Shown: one piece after another, positions 12,968 to 24,656 of the stretch
How positions within the stretch are numbered: the stretch's first letter is position 1
How the letters are laid out: each line of letters starts with the position of its first letter
DNA from: Mermis nigrescens
Lineage: Eukaryota; Nematoda; Enoplea; Mermithida; Mermithidae
Direction: 5' to 3'
NCBI GenBank assembly: GCA_036768485.1
Contig: JAVLUZ010000204.1
Span: 311,001 to 375,000, forward strand
DNA length: 64,000 nucleotides
Notes under the pieces: generated by a model
Seen by the model: only the letters and a program-made list of their open reading frames with translations
Databases searched by the model: none
Told to the model about the DNA's origin: nothing
Made by a program: the position numbers and the translations under genes

Positions 12968-13351
12968 GTGTGATAAATCGAATGACGTGAACAACTTCGT
13001 AATATTGCGATCGATTCTTCAGTGCATATTTGACATTCTAGTTTTCGCGGATCTGTTTTTAAATTTGCTTAGCTGTTTAGACTTCACCTAAACAACAACA
13101 CTAGATCGATTACATAGATGTACAGGAATGCCAGACATACCGTAAGGCTAATCAGTGGGATATGAATGGGTGCCTCACATAGCTCGTTGCTTCCTACTAC
13201 TGAACATCGCCAGATTATCGGATTATCGCTGAAGCATATAACTTCAGCTGAGCTAATTGAAACTTACATAGACTGCTAATGCCATTACCAGAGTGAAGCG
13301 CCTTGAAAAGTCGCTTGTCTATTTTTCAAATATATCAATTTTCATTTGGAA

Positions 13352-13405
13352 ATTGCTCGTAGTTAGAAAAGCGTCTGACTGACAATCAGAAGATCCCCAG
13401 TTACT
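13352..13405 (+). repeat. tRNA-Gly-like module (right of a divergent pair)
   Basis: The stem and loop TCTGACTGACAATCAGA is followed by a decayed B-box (GATCCCCAGTTACTC). The right-arm homologue (62,825-62,890, minus) reads CTGACTGCCAATCAG with a GCC anticodon position and GGTTCCAGCCC. Together with the module at 12,902 it bounds a segment of about 500 bp. Confidence 0.5.
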
Positions 13406-13782
13406 CTAAAATGAATCACAGCACGAAATGGGCGATATTCGAGTAGAATAATGGCGAAAATTTGGATGGGAGTATGAGTGAATAGTCGTAAATTACCCCT
13501 AATATCATTCAAAAACAAAATACGATCAAGTGAGCTTGTCTCAGTTTTTTAATAAGTATTGAAGTTGTGCGATGCGAGGATAAAAGGGAGTCTTGGATTT
13601 CAATGCAATATTTTTTGTGAAGGCACGCATGAAAACATTGGAGGAGATAAAAAAAGGAAAGGTTCAAAATTTTCTAGAACTCTCTGATAGACTTATACAT
13701 ACTGATAATTTTTTTACAGCTCATTACGCGGCTACTGTTTAGATTGCTATTATTAAATCGATACCGTTGAGGGAGCAAAAAA

Positions 13783-13872
13783 ATGAAACGACTGAACTTA
13801 CGTCCATACAGTAAAATCCTAAACACGATAGTCAAGATTATGCTGATACTTGAAGTAACGAACGTGCAACAG
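13783..13872 (+). CDS. Copy C exon 1: signal peptide
   Basis: This exon has ATG, 30 codons, then CAG before a GTGACT donor (phase 0). It encodes a basic start (MKRLNLR) followed by a hydrophobic stretch (IVKIMLILEV) typical of a secretory signal. The inverted copy D keeps exactly 90 nt, the same start, the same donor and conservative changes (MKRPDFRP). Copy B aligns too but has lost the ATG. The joint to the next exon is phase 0 on both sides. The evidence is comparative and no promoter is recognisable. The opposite strand is also open here in all three copies (shadow frame), which is a caution. Confidence 0.65.
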
Positions 13873-14225
13873 GTGACTAAAAAAACATTTTAATTTGGTG
13901 CTGATTTATTTAGCCTTACGTTAAGTTGTGATTTCTGAGCCGACAAATGATTAAAAGACTTCGCAGGGAGAAACCCATCCTGTTTTCCAAGAAAATTGAT
14001 ACTTAGAAATCATTTGGAAGATTATGAGAGATTTCTTCCGAAATTTAAAGAGGAATCAATAATTGTCAGTTTTTTGAAAACACGAAAATAAAGTGAATGT
14101 TCAATTAGAGGAAAGGACGAACTTGTATCAGTTTGAAAATGACAGTGAAACGAAGAGGGCTTCAAACTCCAACATGATTTTCGGTTGCGTCAGAAAAAAT
14201 TAAAAAATGCGGAATGGGTTACAGG

Positions 14226-14502
14226 CCTACGTGGGCAGCAAGAAAATTCTGGGGTTGCAAGATCTTTCAAAGGACAAAAAATGGCCTTAAAAATAGAGGT
14301 ATGGCGAAGAAAATACCATTTTTCGACGTTTCTCATCGTTTTTCGAAGTTTCTCATCACTATCCATTTGCAAAAAATTGCGAAAAAAAACAGAGAAAAAT
14401 TTTTAAAATTAAATTCTGGGGGGGTATTTTGATTTGGGGTGGGGGTATTTTGGTTTCTCGGGGGTTGCATGCATACCCCCAACCCCCCTACGCCCAGCTG
14501 TG
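14226..14502 (-). mobile_element. hAT-type MITE copy 3, left arm only
   Basis: The element starts CCTACGTGGGCAGC and ends CGCCCAGCTGTG, and is flanked by GTTACAGG (14,218-14,225) and GTTACAGA (14,503-14,510), a 7/8 target duplication. The matching place in the right arm (near 62,035) reads GTCGCAGG once with no element, an empty site. Insertion therefore followed the arm duplication, or one arm lost it cleanly. All open frames listed in this interval fall inside the MITE and are meaningless. Confidence 0.85.
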
Positions 14503-15149
14503 GTTACAGAGTCTCGTTCCCAGTTTTTGAAAGCTTTGTTATATGTTCTAGATATGCGGGCTCAAATTCATTGTCTTCGCGATTCTTTCTAAATGGACAT
14601 CGTCCTAATCTGCGCTTTTTTTAGCGATTTTTTTGCTCAAAAGAGCTAATTTTTGTAAGCTTCGCCCTAAGCAACCATGTTTGACTATATTCTGTTGAAT
14701 TTTATTGTACACTGCATTTTTTGTGTTTTTATAGTCTACATCTAAAAAATGATGTTTTCGACATTTATCCATCGTTTTTGAGCCGAATAAATGCATTTTA
14801 GAAAAGTATTATTATTTTAGCCAGGTCTCCCAGGTTGTGCATTTATGGTAAGAAAGTTCAGAATCCCATCAGAGCACCTGATGACCCACGAGCGTATAAG
14901 GACAGAACCCGGTACATGCAGGGAAGCATATAGGCCTTCCGGGATTGGTCGCTGTTTTTTCAAATACGCTAGCTCTCATTGACTGATTTTATTTATTTGT
15001 ATTGAGTGAATTATATCGTAGACTACTGACCAGTGATATGTCTCATGTTCTTTATGTTTTTTTATATGTTTTCATGTTTTTTGATATTTAAATATTATAT
15101 TTGTAATATTCTTCTAATATTTTTTTATTTTCTATATATGCCGGGTCCT

Positions 15150-15660
15150 GACCAGACATGCACGTAGGGAAGGGAGGTTTGGGGGTCTGGACCACTAGAG
15201 AGGAAAAATTAAAATTTTTGTGGGAAAAATGAGGCTAAATGAAGGCTAAAAAAATGAAAAACGAAAATTTTCTTCAAAAGTGTTATAAATTGATCAGAAA
15301 CTGTGTAATAACATAGTTTTACCGCTGTTTTAGCGCTCAAAGTACAAGTTTTCGAAGTCATTTTGGCCCTAAAAAGCTTATTTTTGACCCCTTTTCTTTG
15401 ACCGGCTGACGCCCCTCTCTTCAAATCGGCCAAAAGCCTCTCTTCAACCATACGCAAAGGGCAAAAACGAATGAAAATTAAAAATTTTCTTCCAAAGTGC
15501 ATTTAATTGACCATAAAGTGTGCAATAACTGAGTATTCAAGCTATTCTAATACTGATACCAGCTATTTGGGTCGTTTTAGACAAAAAAATCAATTTCTGA
15601 CTACTTCCTAGACCGGCTGACCCCATCCCCCCCTTAGGTCGGTCATGCCCTGCACCGCGT
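15150..15660 (+). repeat. Dispersed repeat R2, two tandem units
   Basis: Two units lie head to tail just before the PAN exon: the first ends near GACCGGCTGACGCCCC (15,403), the second with GACCGGCTGACCCC and GGTCGGTCATGCCCTGCA. Copy D has the equivalent pair at 60,860-61,440 and copy B at 5,500-5,885. The repeats are thus part of the ancestral duplication unit. Confidence 0.6.
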
Positions 15661-15696
15661 GCACCATACGTAGTTAATTTTTATTCATCTTTATAG

Positions 15697-16015
15697 ATCG
15701 TCGCCTACCCTCGCGCACTTAATGGCTTATTTGATACGGCCGTTAATCTGGCCCCGCAAGACGCATGCAGTGTTGACGAAATGAATGGTTTTTATGTGCT
15801 AGATATAGTGGCTCTTATCAAAAATGTCGCAAACACCGCAGATTGCACGCTTTTATGCATGCACGAAACTCATTGCCTTTCAGGCAATTTTGTCGAGACA
15901 CTCCCAAGAAATCTCAGTTTTTGCTATCTGCAGGCGAGCAACGCCGATTCGGAAAATTCGCTCGAAAAACGCATGTTTGACGCATCGACTTATTTTGACT
16001 TCCGCTGCGACCGCA
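15697..16015 (+). CDS. Copy C exon 2: PAN/apple domain
   Basis: An acceptor TTTATAG is followed by 319 nt, ending phase 1 before a GTAAAT donor. The exon encodes about 106 residues with the PAN Cys pattern: DAC near residue 25 of the exon, then ADCTLLCMHETHC, SFCYLQ and a final FRC. This fits PAN_1, where Cys residues clasp a helix against a sheet. PAN domains bind proteins or carbohydrates and sit before trypsin domains in factor XI and plasma kallikrein. Copy D has exactly the same length and sites (60,807-60,489). The open frame continues past the donor for some 14 codons, but the downstream phase fit argues for splicing at 16,015. Confidence 0.8.
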
Positions 16016-16674
16016 GTAAATATCTGACTATGAAATTAATGGAAGAAATCAGTAATTAAAAATTAATTGATAAATAAACTTCTCACTCTCTTTATCGCCT
16101 TACACAAAAGAAAAAGTATTTTATAGAAGAAAACATGGAAAACATTGCTCGCTTTTGCAGCTAGACAAATGACAAAAGCCATAGAAGGTATAATAATCGA
16201 ATTTCTGTTCACAAATGTTCTGCACAATGTTTGGCTTAACCTTTTGAAACTATCACGGGTTGATTAAAACTCAATCTTGATTTACCGTGCAAAATCCTTG
16301 ATTCTCAACTACAATAAACATACAAATGAACATCTTTTAACTCATTTAGAGGATGTCTTATCTTAGCATATTTGTCAACGAATTGAATTTATGTATCTCA
16401 TGATACTCGAAAAATTTCCATCAAAAAATGACGTTTTTTAGATTGTAGGATGCATTATAAAAGTAAGCGTCAAGCTGTAACACGATTCCTTAGTACCCAT
16501 GGTGTATCGGTCGGCTCTTAAATTTTTAATGCATGCGTTTCTTGATAGATTTTTTGAAGCCACTAAATCGGTAAAACACTTAAAACATCGTGTTCCATAT
16601 TTTTTTAATATAGAAGATTGTAGAGGGTCAGCTTCGATTTTCGATCGTCTGTAGCAACCTGGGTCCTGTATGCG

Positions 16675-16837
16675 AGGATTTTTCGTTTTTTACGCAGTTT
16701 TTTGATGCCAATGTATAGCGCTCAATGAGAAATAATGAAAAATGGTGTTTTTTTCACCATACCATTATTTTTAAAGGCCATTTTTTGACCTTTGGAAAAA
16801 CGTGCACCCCTCAGAAGTTTGGTGCTGCCCACGTATG
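16675..16837 (+). mobile_element. hAT-type MITE copy 4, 5'-truncated
   Basis: Only the right half is present: TGCCAATGTATAGCGCTCAAT, AATAATGAAAAATGGTGTTT, and the end GTGCTGCCCACGTATG. The C-rich left part is missing. Confidence 0.7.
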
Positions 16838-17872
16838 CTAGACACCAAAAATCCAAAAGACCCGCAGAATTTGAAGACTCGAAGAATTCAAATTTGAAAT
16901 CTTTTTTCGTCGTTATTCCCTAAACAACGAATTTGATTGTTAATCATTGATTATCAGTCGTCATTTTTGGCACTTTTTGATCGTTAGAAATTCCGGTTCC
17001 TCCCTTCCAGAATTTAGGCGCTGCATATGCAGTCATATTTTCTCTATACCTTGCAAAACTGCATACGATCTCTCTTAAACAATCATGCGTCAGCATGGCG
17101 CTTCTGATTTCGATCTAAAAATTCAATAAATCCTTTGCAATTCTTAATTTTGAAACGGGCAAATTTTCAATATACGACAGTAGATTTCTTCACGAATTTC
17201 TGTCAATTAGCCTCCAGTTGGGCCCTTGCTTTTTACCATAAATCAAGTGAGTGAAATTAAAATAAATTATATTATGAGCGCACTTAGCTATTCGCCAACG
17301 TGTCTAGGACGTTCGGATTTTTACATTTTGTAATCTTAATTTCTTTGCGATGTTTCATGCTTTTAAGCTTTATAAAGCAAAAGACCTTAGCTTCTATCCA
17401 CGGAACGGACGTTCCTGCATACATGAGCTTTTGCCCGTCCAGCCCGTTCATGGAGGGGATGTCACAAAAGCTGGACCGGCTAAAAGGTCCGTTAAGATGG
17501 GCTGTCTTCCAGAAAATGGGAAAAATAGTGGAAAAATCAAAACACAATTATCATTTTTATACATATCAGCCCAGCAGGGGACTGACCAACCAAACGCATA
17601 CGAACTGAAACATTGGCTATTGCTCACGTATGCTTTCCACACTCACTTTCACGTTATGTTGTGCTCCGATCATAAATATCTTCCATGTCCTTATAAACAT
17701 TAAATTAGAGGCTGATTTTCCTTCTAAGAAATTATAAAATTCACATCCCCAAATGCATCATATATTGATTCCTTTAGTTGTAAGGAGAAAGCGGCTAATT
17801 TCCAATGAAAAGTTTTAGCCGACAGCCCGTGACGCCACTCCTCAACCTGCACAGAACTAGGATAGCTGAAAA

Positions 17873-18075
17873 TATGTCAAGAGATACGTTCGTGGTACGT
17901 CACTTGACTCATGAGTAGCATACGGAAAAACGGGCAAATTTTGTGATACGATCGTGATACGTGTCGTGATACATATCATGCCTTTAGCATATGGCCTATC
18001 ACGAGATATATCACAAAATACTAAATCACGACCTTGTGATATGATATCACGAGCTCGCGAAACCGTCTTGACATA
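17873..18075. mobile_element. Short TIR element rich in GTGATA palindromes
   Basis: Perfect 10-bp terminal inverted repeats TATGTCAAGA / TCTTGACATA enclose 183 bases. The inside is packed with inverted words such as GATCGTGATACG, GTCGTGATAC, CTATCACGAG and ATCACGAGC, so a long imperfect hairpin is likely. No protein is encoded. This is probably a MITE of another family, and I could not define a target duplication. Confidence 0.5.
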
Positions 18076-18429
18076 CGGGCCATGGGGTCAACTCCTCTCG
18101 TGAAATTGTACATGAAGATATTGTATACAAAATCGATTTTTTAAATTTATAAGTCAGTCAATAAAGTAGATTTCAGCGGAATATTTGGAGACTATTTATT
18201 CTTAATTTATAAGTGCTACACTTAGAATAAAATGGTATATTTCAAGAGCTCCTACGCAAATCTTTTAATTTTTGTCCATTTCCGACTCTAATTTAGCCCA
18301 ATTTTCCCCATTAAGTTATCCTATTCTAGGGTCTGGATCCTCAAACTCTCTTCCACATACGCGTTTGTTCCGCTCACGTATGTACATATGTGTCTATTAC
18401 CGAGGATTGACAAAGTGTTGTCATTATAG

Positions 18430-18706
18430 AAAAACTGCGTAAAAGCATAAAGGTCGACGCGGGTGAACCGCCACAGACATGCGGCTCACCTTATTGGGAT
18501 ATTTGGCAATCACATTCTTTTGGCAGAACGAAACGTTTATCTGGCGCATCAGTATCCGAGCCGTATTCTCAACCATGGCTCGGGCATTTATACTACCGAA
18601 ATATACTAAACTGCGGCATTTCCCTAATAACTGCCGCACCACATGACGTGTCAACCAAATGGGCTATCACGGCGGCCCATTGCTTTCACGATCACTGGAT
18701 AAAATC
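18430..18706 (+). CDS. Copy C exon 3: activation site and catalytic His
   Basis: The exon spans from acceptor ATTATAG to donor GTGATT, 277 nt, entering with 2 nt and leaving with 2 nt. It encodes a linker Cys (QTCGSPYWDI), an activation cleavage site after TKR with new N-terminus LSGASVSEPYSQPW, the LNCGISLI strand and WAITAAHCF with the catalytic His. Ordinary trypsins start IVGG, so LSGA is unusual. Between SLI and TAAHC there is an eight-residue insertion that repeats ITAA. Copy D (59,375-59,099) has identical length, phase and motifs. An antisense open frame (18,654-18,424) is conserved only because this exon is. Confidence 0.85.
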
Positions 18707-20849
18707 GTGATTCTCTTATTCCGCCTTAAACGGGAAGAGGAAGCTCTAGGGGGTTCTATTCTAGACACGCAGTGGGATGGTTTGGGGCTTGGACCATAGG
18801 AGAACAACACTTAAATTCAGGGGGTCTAGGTGTGGTTTATGACTGGCTAAAATCGCAAGAAAACGCACCAGGAAATAAAATTCAAGGTCGGGATCTACTT
18901 CCCAACTCATAGGCCCACGTGTGGATTTGTCGAAACCACAGAATACAGAAAAAGTTTCTCGAGAAGTTCAAGCAGAAAATCAAGAACGGGCCATTTTAGT
19001 GTGTTTACTACTTTTTGATTTTGACGTTTTTTTGGCCCAAGGAAGTTCAATTTTTGATTGCCCCATATTAGGACAAATATGATTTGAGGAATAATCAAAT
19101 TTCCTGTTCATTAACTTGACGATCTTATTCTGTGAGATTCATTAGTAGGGTAATGCTTAGTTATGTGCATTCATGACTGACCAAAATGTTGGTGCCAGCG
19201 TTTGTGAGCGATTGCTGTTAAGATTCGCCACTGAGTCCTATCGACGTCGCGAAAACCAATTGGATTCTGTCCATCGGTTGGCCTCGGCTCGGCAGCTCAT
19301 CAAAAAGTGTAAAGTTATACTTTACAAAAATGCTCCTGGGCTTTTATACACATGCGCCAAAAATGAGGATTTTGAATTTTTGAGAAAAGTTGACCCTTAA
19401 CGGATTTTTTGAATAACTCATATAGAACCTCTTTGTGTTTGATAAAACATTCATCACTTCATGAAAGAAATGAACTCGCTACATGTAGGAAAAAATTATT
19501 CTGTTTTAGCGTCATTATCACAGGGTTATTTGTTTTTATTTGAATATTCATTGTATTGCCAAAACTAAGTCGCAATTTTAGATCTGTAAATGGGTCGTTT
19601 CAGCATAGGAAAACACAGTAAGAATTTCTAGCTGATTCTAAAACCTATTTTGAATCCCCTCTCGGTTCGCGGTTCTTGTCTTATAGTAATTTTTCTTACG
19701 GTACACATGCCTAGAATGTTATCTCAGCTTATTTGAGTTTAAACTAGTCGCGAAATTTATGGGGAACAACCTATTAACAAATGAAGAAATAATTAATCGA
19801 GGAACGTAGGTGCACATGTGGACTTCACACTGCAATTAATGCGTAGGTTCCTGGCTAAAAATAAAGCTAAAAATTACGTACAGGATTCGTGATTCTTCAG
19901 AAAAATCGCAGAAAACATTTTGAATTAAGCGATTTTATTAATGCTTCAGCTCCAAAGTATCGAATGTTTGACGCTTTGAATCACATCATTTTTAGCTCTA
20001 TTCTGTCAAATTTCTTCGAGTTTTCCAAGGTTACTTTCGAAATTTTGACGTTCAGTTGTAAGAAAGGGCATAGCGAGATAAGCCAATGAACAGTGTTTTA
20101 AAAGTCTAGATAGACTTCGACCCACAACGCATTCCTGAGTGCATGGTCAGCGCCTAAATTCTGAGGGTCTGCCGTACAAAAATGACCAATTTGGTCCATT
20201 TCTGGCGATGTAGCGACTGGCTTCGAAGTCCCCCAGATTCTTCGCGCTTGTTTGTGCATGTACCTTGGGAATAACGCGTACCCTCGGACAGTCCATCTAT
20301 ACTTGACTAAGTTAATAGATCCCTGAATACTTAGTTACATAAAAAATTCAGCGTTATCATTTCACCCACTCGAAATTTTCTGTTTAGTTTATTCGGTATA
20401 ACGCTGCTTAAATTTTTTGCTTGGAAATAGAGAAATATACCTGGCAGCCGTCATTTAAGGAAAACACTAAAATCATTTTACTTTGCCTTGTTTACTACAG
20501 TTGCGCGTAAAATCTTTTAGGAATTGGCGTAGGGTTCTCACTCACGTATGGATGTAAGGTACTGATAAACGTCATCGCTTAGAATTTTTTCAGGAGACCC
20601 ATCCCTTTCCTTTGTCAGTGTATTACACGCACATGTATACTTCAGATAGATAACATTTTTCCGATGATGTGCTTATGCAATATCAGTCTCCTCTACTAGT
20701 ATTTAGCACCTATGTACGTTTCATGACGTACAAAACGATGCCATCTTTCACGCAATGCTCTTAAAATAATGAAGGAATTTCATGATACTAAACATAATCA
20801 TCAGTGTAACCTTTATACAACGACCGAGTGTAGAGAAGATTTTGTTCAG

Positions 20850-21900
20850 ATTCCTAAGTCCGATAGTAGATTTTTATTTATAAAAGGATTATCTCTGTAC
20901 AGTAGTCTGAAGCCAAATAAATGTTCGATGTAAATCACTTTACAGTATTCTTGACTGTAAACAAACTGGCTCAACTGACGTATCACTTTTGACCCTTGAT
21001 ACTTTTTAAGGCTTTTGATTATTTGTAGACTCGTAATCGAAGGAAATGGCAGACAAAAACAAGGCAGAAACATGTTAAAGCCCCCGATTTTCGACTTTAC
21101 ACCTCCCGAACAAGCCTAATATTAATATAAATAATCACAATTTTGCTGTGAAATGTACATCTTTGAACGTACTTTATTTTTACTTTACTTGACTTATCCC
21201 GACTTCTGACAGTAACAATTGGTGAACTAAAAAAGATACAAAAACCCATTTTCGCAGTATCCAATAGATTGCAAACTTTAAAAAATCTAAATTTTACTTC
21301 TCATTGAGTGTTAAGAAATTCAGTTTGAACAAGCTATGTTGCCATTCAGTCGTAGTAGTAGGTTTGTAAATGAAATACTTGTTCTTTATCCTAATGTAGA
21401 TATTGACCAATCGAAAGAGAGAAGAAAACGTGCGTTTTCACCTCATCTTACTTATCTAATTTCGAACTTTACACCTCCAGAAGTAACACAATATTAAGTT
21501 TTTAAATGCACTTTGCTGCGACGTGTAGCCCTTTGAAGCGTATTTTATTTTTTATTCAATTCAATTCGTCCCCATTTATAACCTGAGAAGTTGGCGGAGA
21601 AATCTGATACAAAACCTGTTTCTATACCATCAACTAGATAGTAAACTGTAAACCCTTCTATTAAACTCCGCATACAGTGTAACAAAGTTTGCTGGTAAGC
21701 TAAAGGTAGCCCTTGGGTCCTAGTAAATTTCTTTCAGTGAAAAATTTTCAGGACTCATAACCGGAGTTGTGGTGAGACCTGAAGATGACCGAAATGCGAC
21801 CAAGATCTGTCATTACACCCGCAGATTTTTACACTCTTTACACTCCCCCTCAAGAAATTGTGCGAAATTCAAAAAACAAAAAATACCCTTTTTAGAGGAT
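20850..21900. repeat. Tandem repeat, about 370-bp units
   Basis: Three diverged units each contain a T-rich block, CTTTACACCTCC-like text, a Phe-codon-rich AT stretch and a TTGGTGAAC/GTTGGCGGAG-like word. The right arm (54,830-55,800) has a comparable array in inverse orientation. The units are too diverged for an exact boundary by eye. Confidence 0.5.
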
Positions 21901-22329
21901 TTCATTTCTCTACAATTTTGTGTTACGCTGAGTTATCTGAAAATTGTTCTCGACAACCGTCGCAAGTTTTTATTTTTTATTATAAACTACGCCAAAACTT
22001 GACATGCGCATTACACACATGGTTTTGAGTGTAAACAAATGAAAAAAGAGCGCATAATCTTTTTTATTGTCTATATTTTAAAAAAACTGCACAATACAGA
22101 AGTGTCACACTGCTGCTGTAGGGTGGGGGTCGGGATTAGACATATTCTTAAGGGTACCTAATTAAACTATAGGTACGCACTAACGCGCAACCTATGATAC
22201 CTGCCTCTGTACTTACATTAGCAATAGACGCTACTTAGAAATAACTTATTCATGAAACAGAATTCACAATCATTACTATAAAATTTATTCTCTGCCCACT
22301 CCTGTCTAAAATTAGGTCCATTGACAACC

Positions 22330-22570
22330 TGAAGTCTATTTCAAGAAACCTTGTGCAGTAATCAAAATTTCAAAAATTAATGCAAATCGATTTTAAAATG
22401 GTGTAAACTGATGTAAAATTTATGATATTGTGCCAGCATCTGATAAGCATATAAAGTTTTGCTATGCAAATTTTCAATACAGTAGGCTTCATAGAATTCG
22501 CTTTTACAGCTACTTGCTTGAATGCTGAAAATTGATTTCTATGCACAAGGTTTCGTGAAATCAGTTATAT
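22330..22570. mobile_element. TA-type MITE shared by both arms
   Basis: The ends are inverted: AGTCTATTTCAAGAAACCTTGTGCA on the left against a right end whose complement is GATTTCACGAAACCTTGTGCA. The right arm has the homologue at 53,269-53,507. The shared location means it predates the arm duplication. The end words (TATAGTCTRTTTCA) also define two copies in the spacer. Confidence 0.65.
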
Positions 22571-23300
22571 AGTCTGTTTCATTCGGCGTTGAGGTTTTTG
22601 ATAAAATTTGAAGTGGCTACGAAAGTGCTTTAAACTAATATGGTAAATATAATATTCTACAGCATATTGAGTCTTATGGATACGTATGCCATTATTAAGC
22701 CGCATTACTGCATGGAAATGTTAAACCACGTTTGTAGCCAGATTCTTGGGGAAAAATTTAAAAGAAACCCGCAAAGTTAAGTAAAACAGACTTTAGCCAC
22801 TTTATGGTGTTCATGGGGAACTTGGTCCTCTGAAAAGCTTAATGTTGTTCCCAACTTTTGCGACTAATTTAAAGTAAATCACGCTGATATGTCCATATTC
22901 TGGCGCCCGAAATGTGTTGTTTTGTGCAGTAGAAAAGGCGTACATCTTTTACATAGAATTCAATTTAAATGGTTTTTATTGAGTATCTTCTTGTTTCACT
23001 TACTCAAAGAATCAGTCTGCAGTATTTGTTATCTTCGACTACTGAATTTAAAGTTTCCCGGCGATGGTGTTTGCATTAGATGCTGTTTTGAAATTGCGAT
23101 CAGTATGCACGTTTTCCACTGAGACTTGCAGAAATTTCTGAATTTTCCCCGGAATCTTGTCCCAGACTCAAAAAATTCTGTTTGAATAAAAAATGACGCT
23201 AAAAATGTAATAAATTTTGAAAACGTCGAAGCACCGCCACCTGACGTTACATCCTGGATTATCTGCTGTAGATTATACTACGTTTTCAATAAAATTTTAG

Positions 23301-23575
23301 ATATGAGGAAAAGGACTACCATGTTGTTTTTGGCGTATACGATTTACGGTTCAATTCGGCTCATTACGTGCGCAGACAAGTGAAAAAAATATCAGCTCAC
23401 CCCGGCTACTACTATCCTGACCTTAACAAAGACTTAGCTATCGTCGAGTTTGCGGAAAAAATCCATTTCAATCGATATGTGTCGGCGATTTGTTTGCCGA
23501 GACCTGATTTAGATTATTCCGATGAGCTATTGAACGCAGTATGCTACGTATGTGGATGGGGAAGATCAGCTGAAG
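23301..23575 (+). CDS. Copy C exon 4: catalytic Asp
   Basis: The exon runs from acceptor TTTTAG to donor GTAAGC, 275 nt, entering with 1 nt and leaving with 1 nt, so it joins the His exon in frame. It encodes VVFGVYDLRF, a surface strand ending KKISAHPGYYYPDLN, then KDLAIVEF, which is the DIAL-type motif with the catalytic Asp. After this come VSAICLPRPDL and the VCYVCGWG strand, whose Cys would pair with the Cys after the GDSG box. Copy D (52,734-52,460) has equal length and DDLAVVEF. This is the most clearly coding part of the window. Confidence 0.9.
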
Positions 23576-24656
23576 GTAAGCGATTACCTGTTTACTGTGA
23601 TAAAATTTTAAATAAATATGAATAAATAAATTCAATATAAAAAATGAGTGAAATGATAAAATAATGAATTTGATAAACTAAAAAAGGATAATTGATAAAA
23701 AGCCTCCACAAAAAATTAGAGGTCAAGGGCGTCAAAAAGATGGCCAAAAAACAGAAAAATTGTTGGAAACTCAAATACGGGGTCGTCTGAATTTTAGGGG
23801 TCTTTTACATTAGGAAGGGATAGGACCCCGAAGACTCCAAAGCGCCATGTTTGGTCCGGCATGCGCAATATAGGAATATGGGAGTGTCAGCCCAAAAATT
23901 TTTATACTCTCTGGGCTTAAACACGATGCGTTCAGTACAACACAGATCAGGAGGATAACCTTTTGGTGTTTGTATTTTTAGACGTCTTTTTCTAGAACAT
24001 TAAAATTTTGGAATTCAAAAAAATAAGTGAAATTTAAAAAATGCATATCTCTAGTCAAAAATGATTATTTGAATGGAATCGCCAAAAAACAATACTCTTT
24101 AGTCAAGAAGAAGATAAAAAGTGTTGCAAATTTTTATTGGTTTCCGAGAAAATTAGAGGGTCAATAGCATTTATTGTAGAGGTCCCTACAGCAGTTGCTT
24201 TTATCGTCAACATGTGTTCCCCGTTTTAACACGTATGGTCAGGGATAAGTCGTACAAACGACTTTTGAATCTTTCTATAAGTTTTTTGAGTTGAATTTTT
24301 TCCTATAAGCTCTTTCTACTCTTTCTATCACTTTCTAAGAAAACTCTTTCCACGAAAAGCTCTTTTAAAGAAAGTTCAGAAGTCTAAAATAATCCAATTA
24401 CATCTAAAGCATACAATTTCGAATTCATATAATGATTTTTTAGCGAACTCACGTAATATACCAATGAAGCTTCAAAATTTTAGAAAGAGATTGTATTAGC
24501 TATGTTTTAGAAGCGACGTATGATGACCTCTAGAAGCGATATTTTAGACATTTCTAGAATCGTTGGTGCAATGGAACATTTTAAAGCTTCTGAACTAACT
24601 TCACAACCTGTGAAGTTCTAGAGTTAGTGCAAGAAAAATTATGAATTTTTGAATTC

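Larger units (their letters stand above)
16016..18429. other. Intron 2 of copy C with a left-arm-only insertion
   Basis: Most of it pairs with 60,488-59,376. A block of about 1.4 kb (16,666-18,084) is absent from the right arm. At its edges the word GGGTC appears twice, against once in the right arm. The block contains a 5'-truncated hAT-type MITE (about 16,675-16,837) and a 203-bp inverted-repeat element (17,873-18,075). Overlapping open frames at 17,284-17,703 lie in the inserted block and match nothing I know. Confidence 0.6.
18707..23300. other. Intron 3 of copy C
   Basis: A 4.6 kb intron pairing in part with 59,098-52,735. About 20,850-21,900 holds three diverged tandem units with spacing near 370 bp, each with a word like TTTACACCTCC (21,097, 21,470 and 21,840). 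About 22,330-22,570 is a TA-type MITE shared with the right arm. The open frame at 19,173-19,400 is broken by indels in the right arm and is therefore not coding. Confidence 0.6.

Noticed and set aside
14185..14624. Cluster of overlapping open frames on both strands
   Set aside because: They fall inside and around a C/G-run-rich hAT-type MITE. The same kind of false frames recurs at 30,574, 39,517, 48,573 and 51,787.
17284..17703. Overlapping open frames of 87, 102 and 117 codons
   Set aside because: They overlap on both strands inside a one-sided insertion and none has a recognisable motif. A real transposon protein cannot be excluded but is not supported.
18424..18654. Minus-strand open frame conserved as a plus-strand frame at 59,148-59,384
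   Set aside because: It is antisense to the activation/His exon, whose sense translation has clear serine protease motifs. Conservation reflects that exon.
19173..19400. 75-codon open frame with homology in the right arm
   Set aside because: The right-arm counterpart (58,440-58,650) has frame-breaking indels; it lies within intron 3 of the protease.
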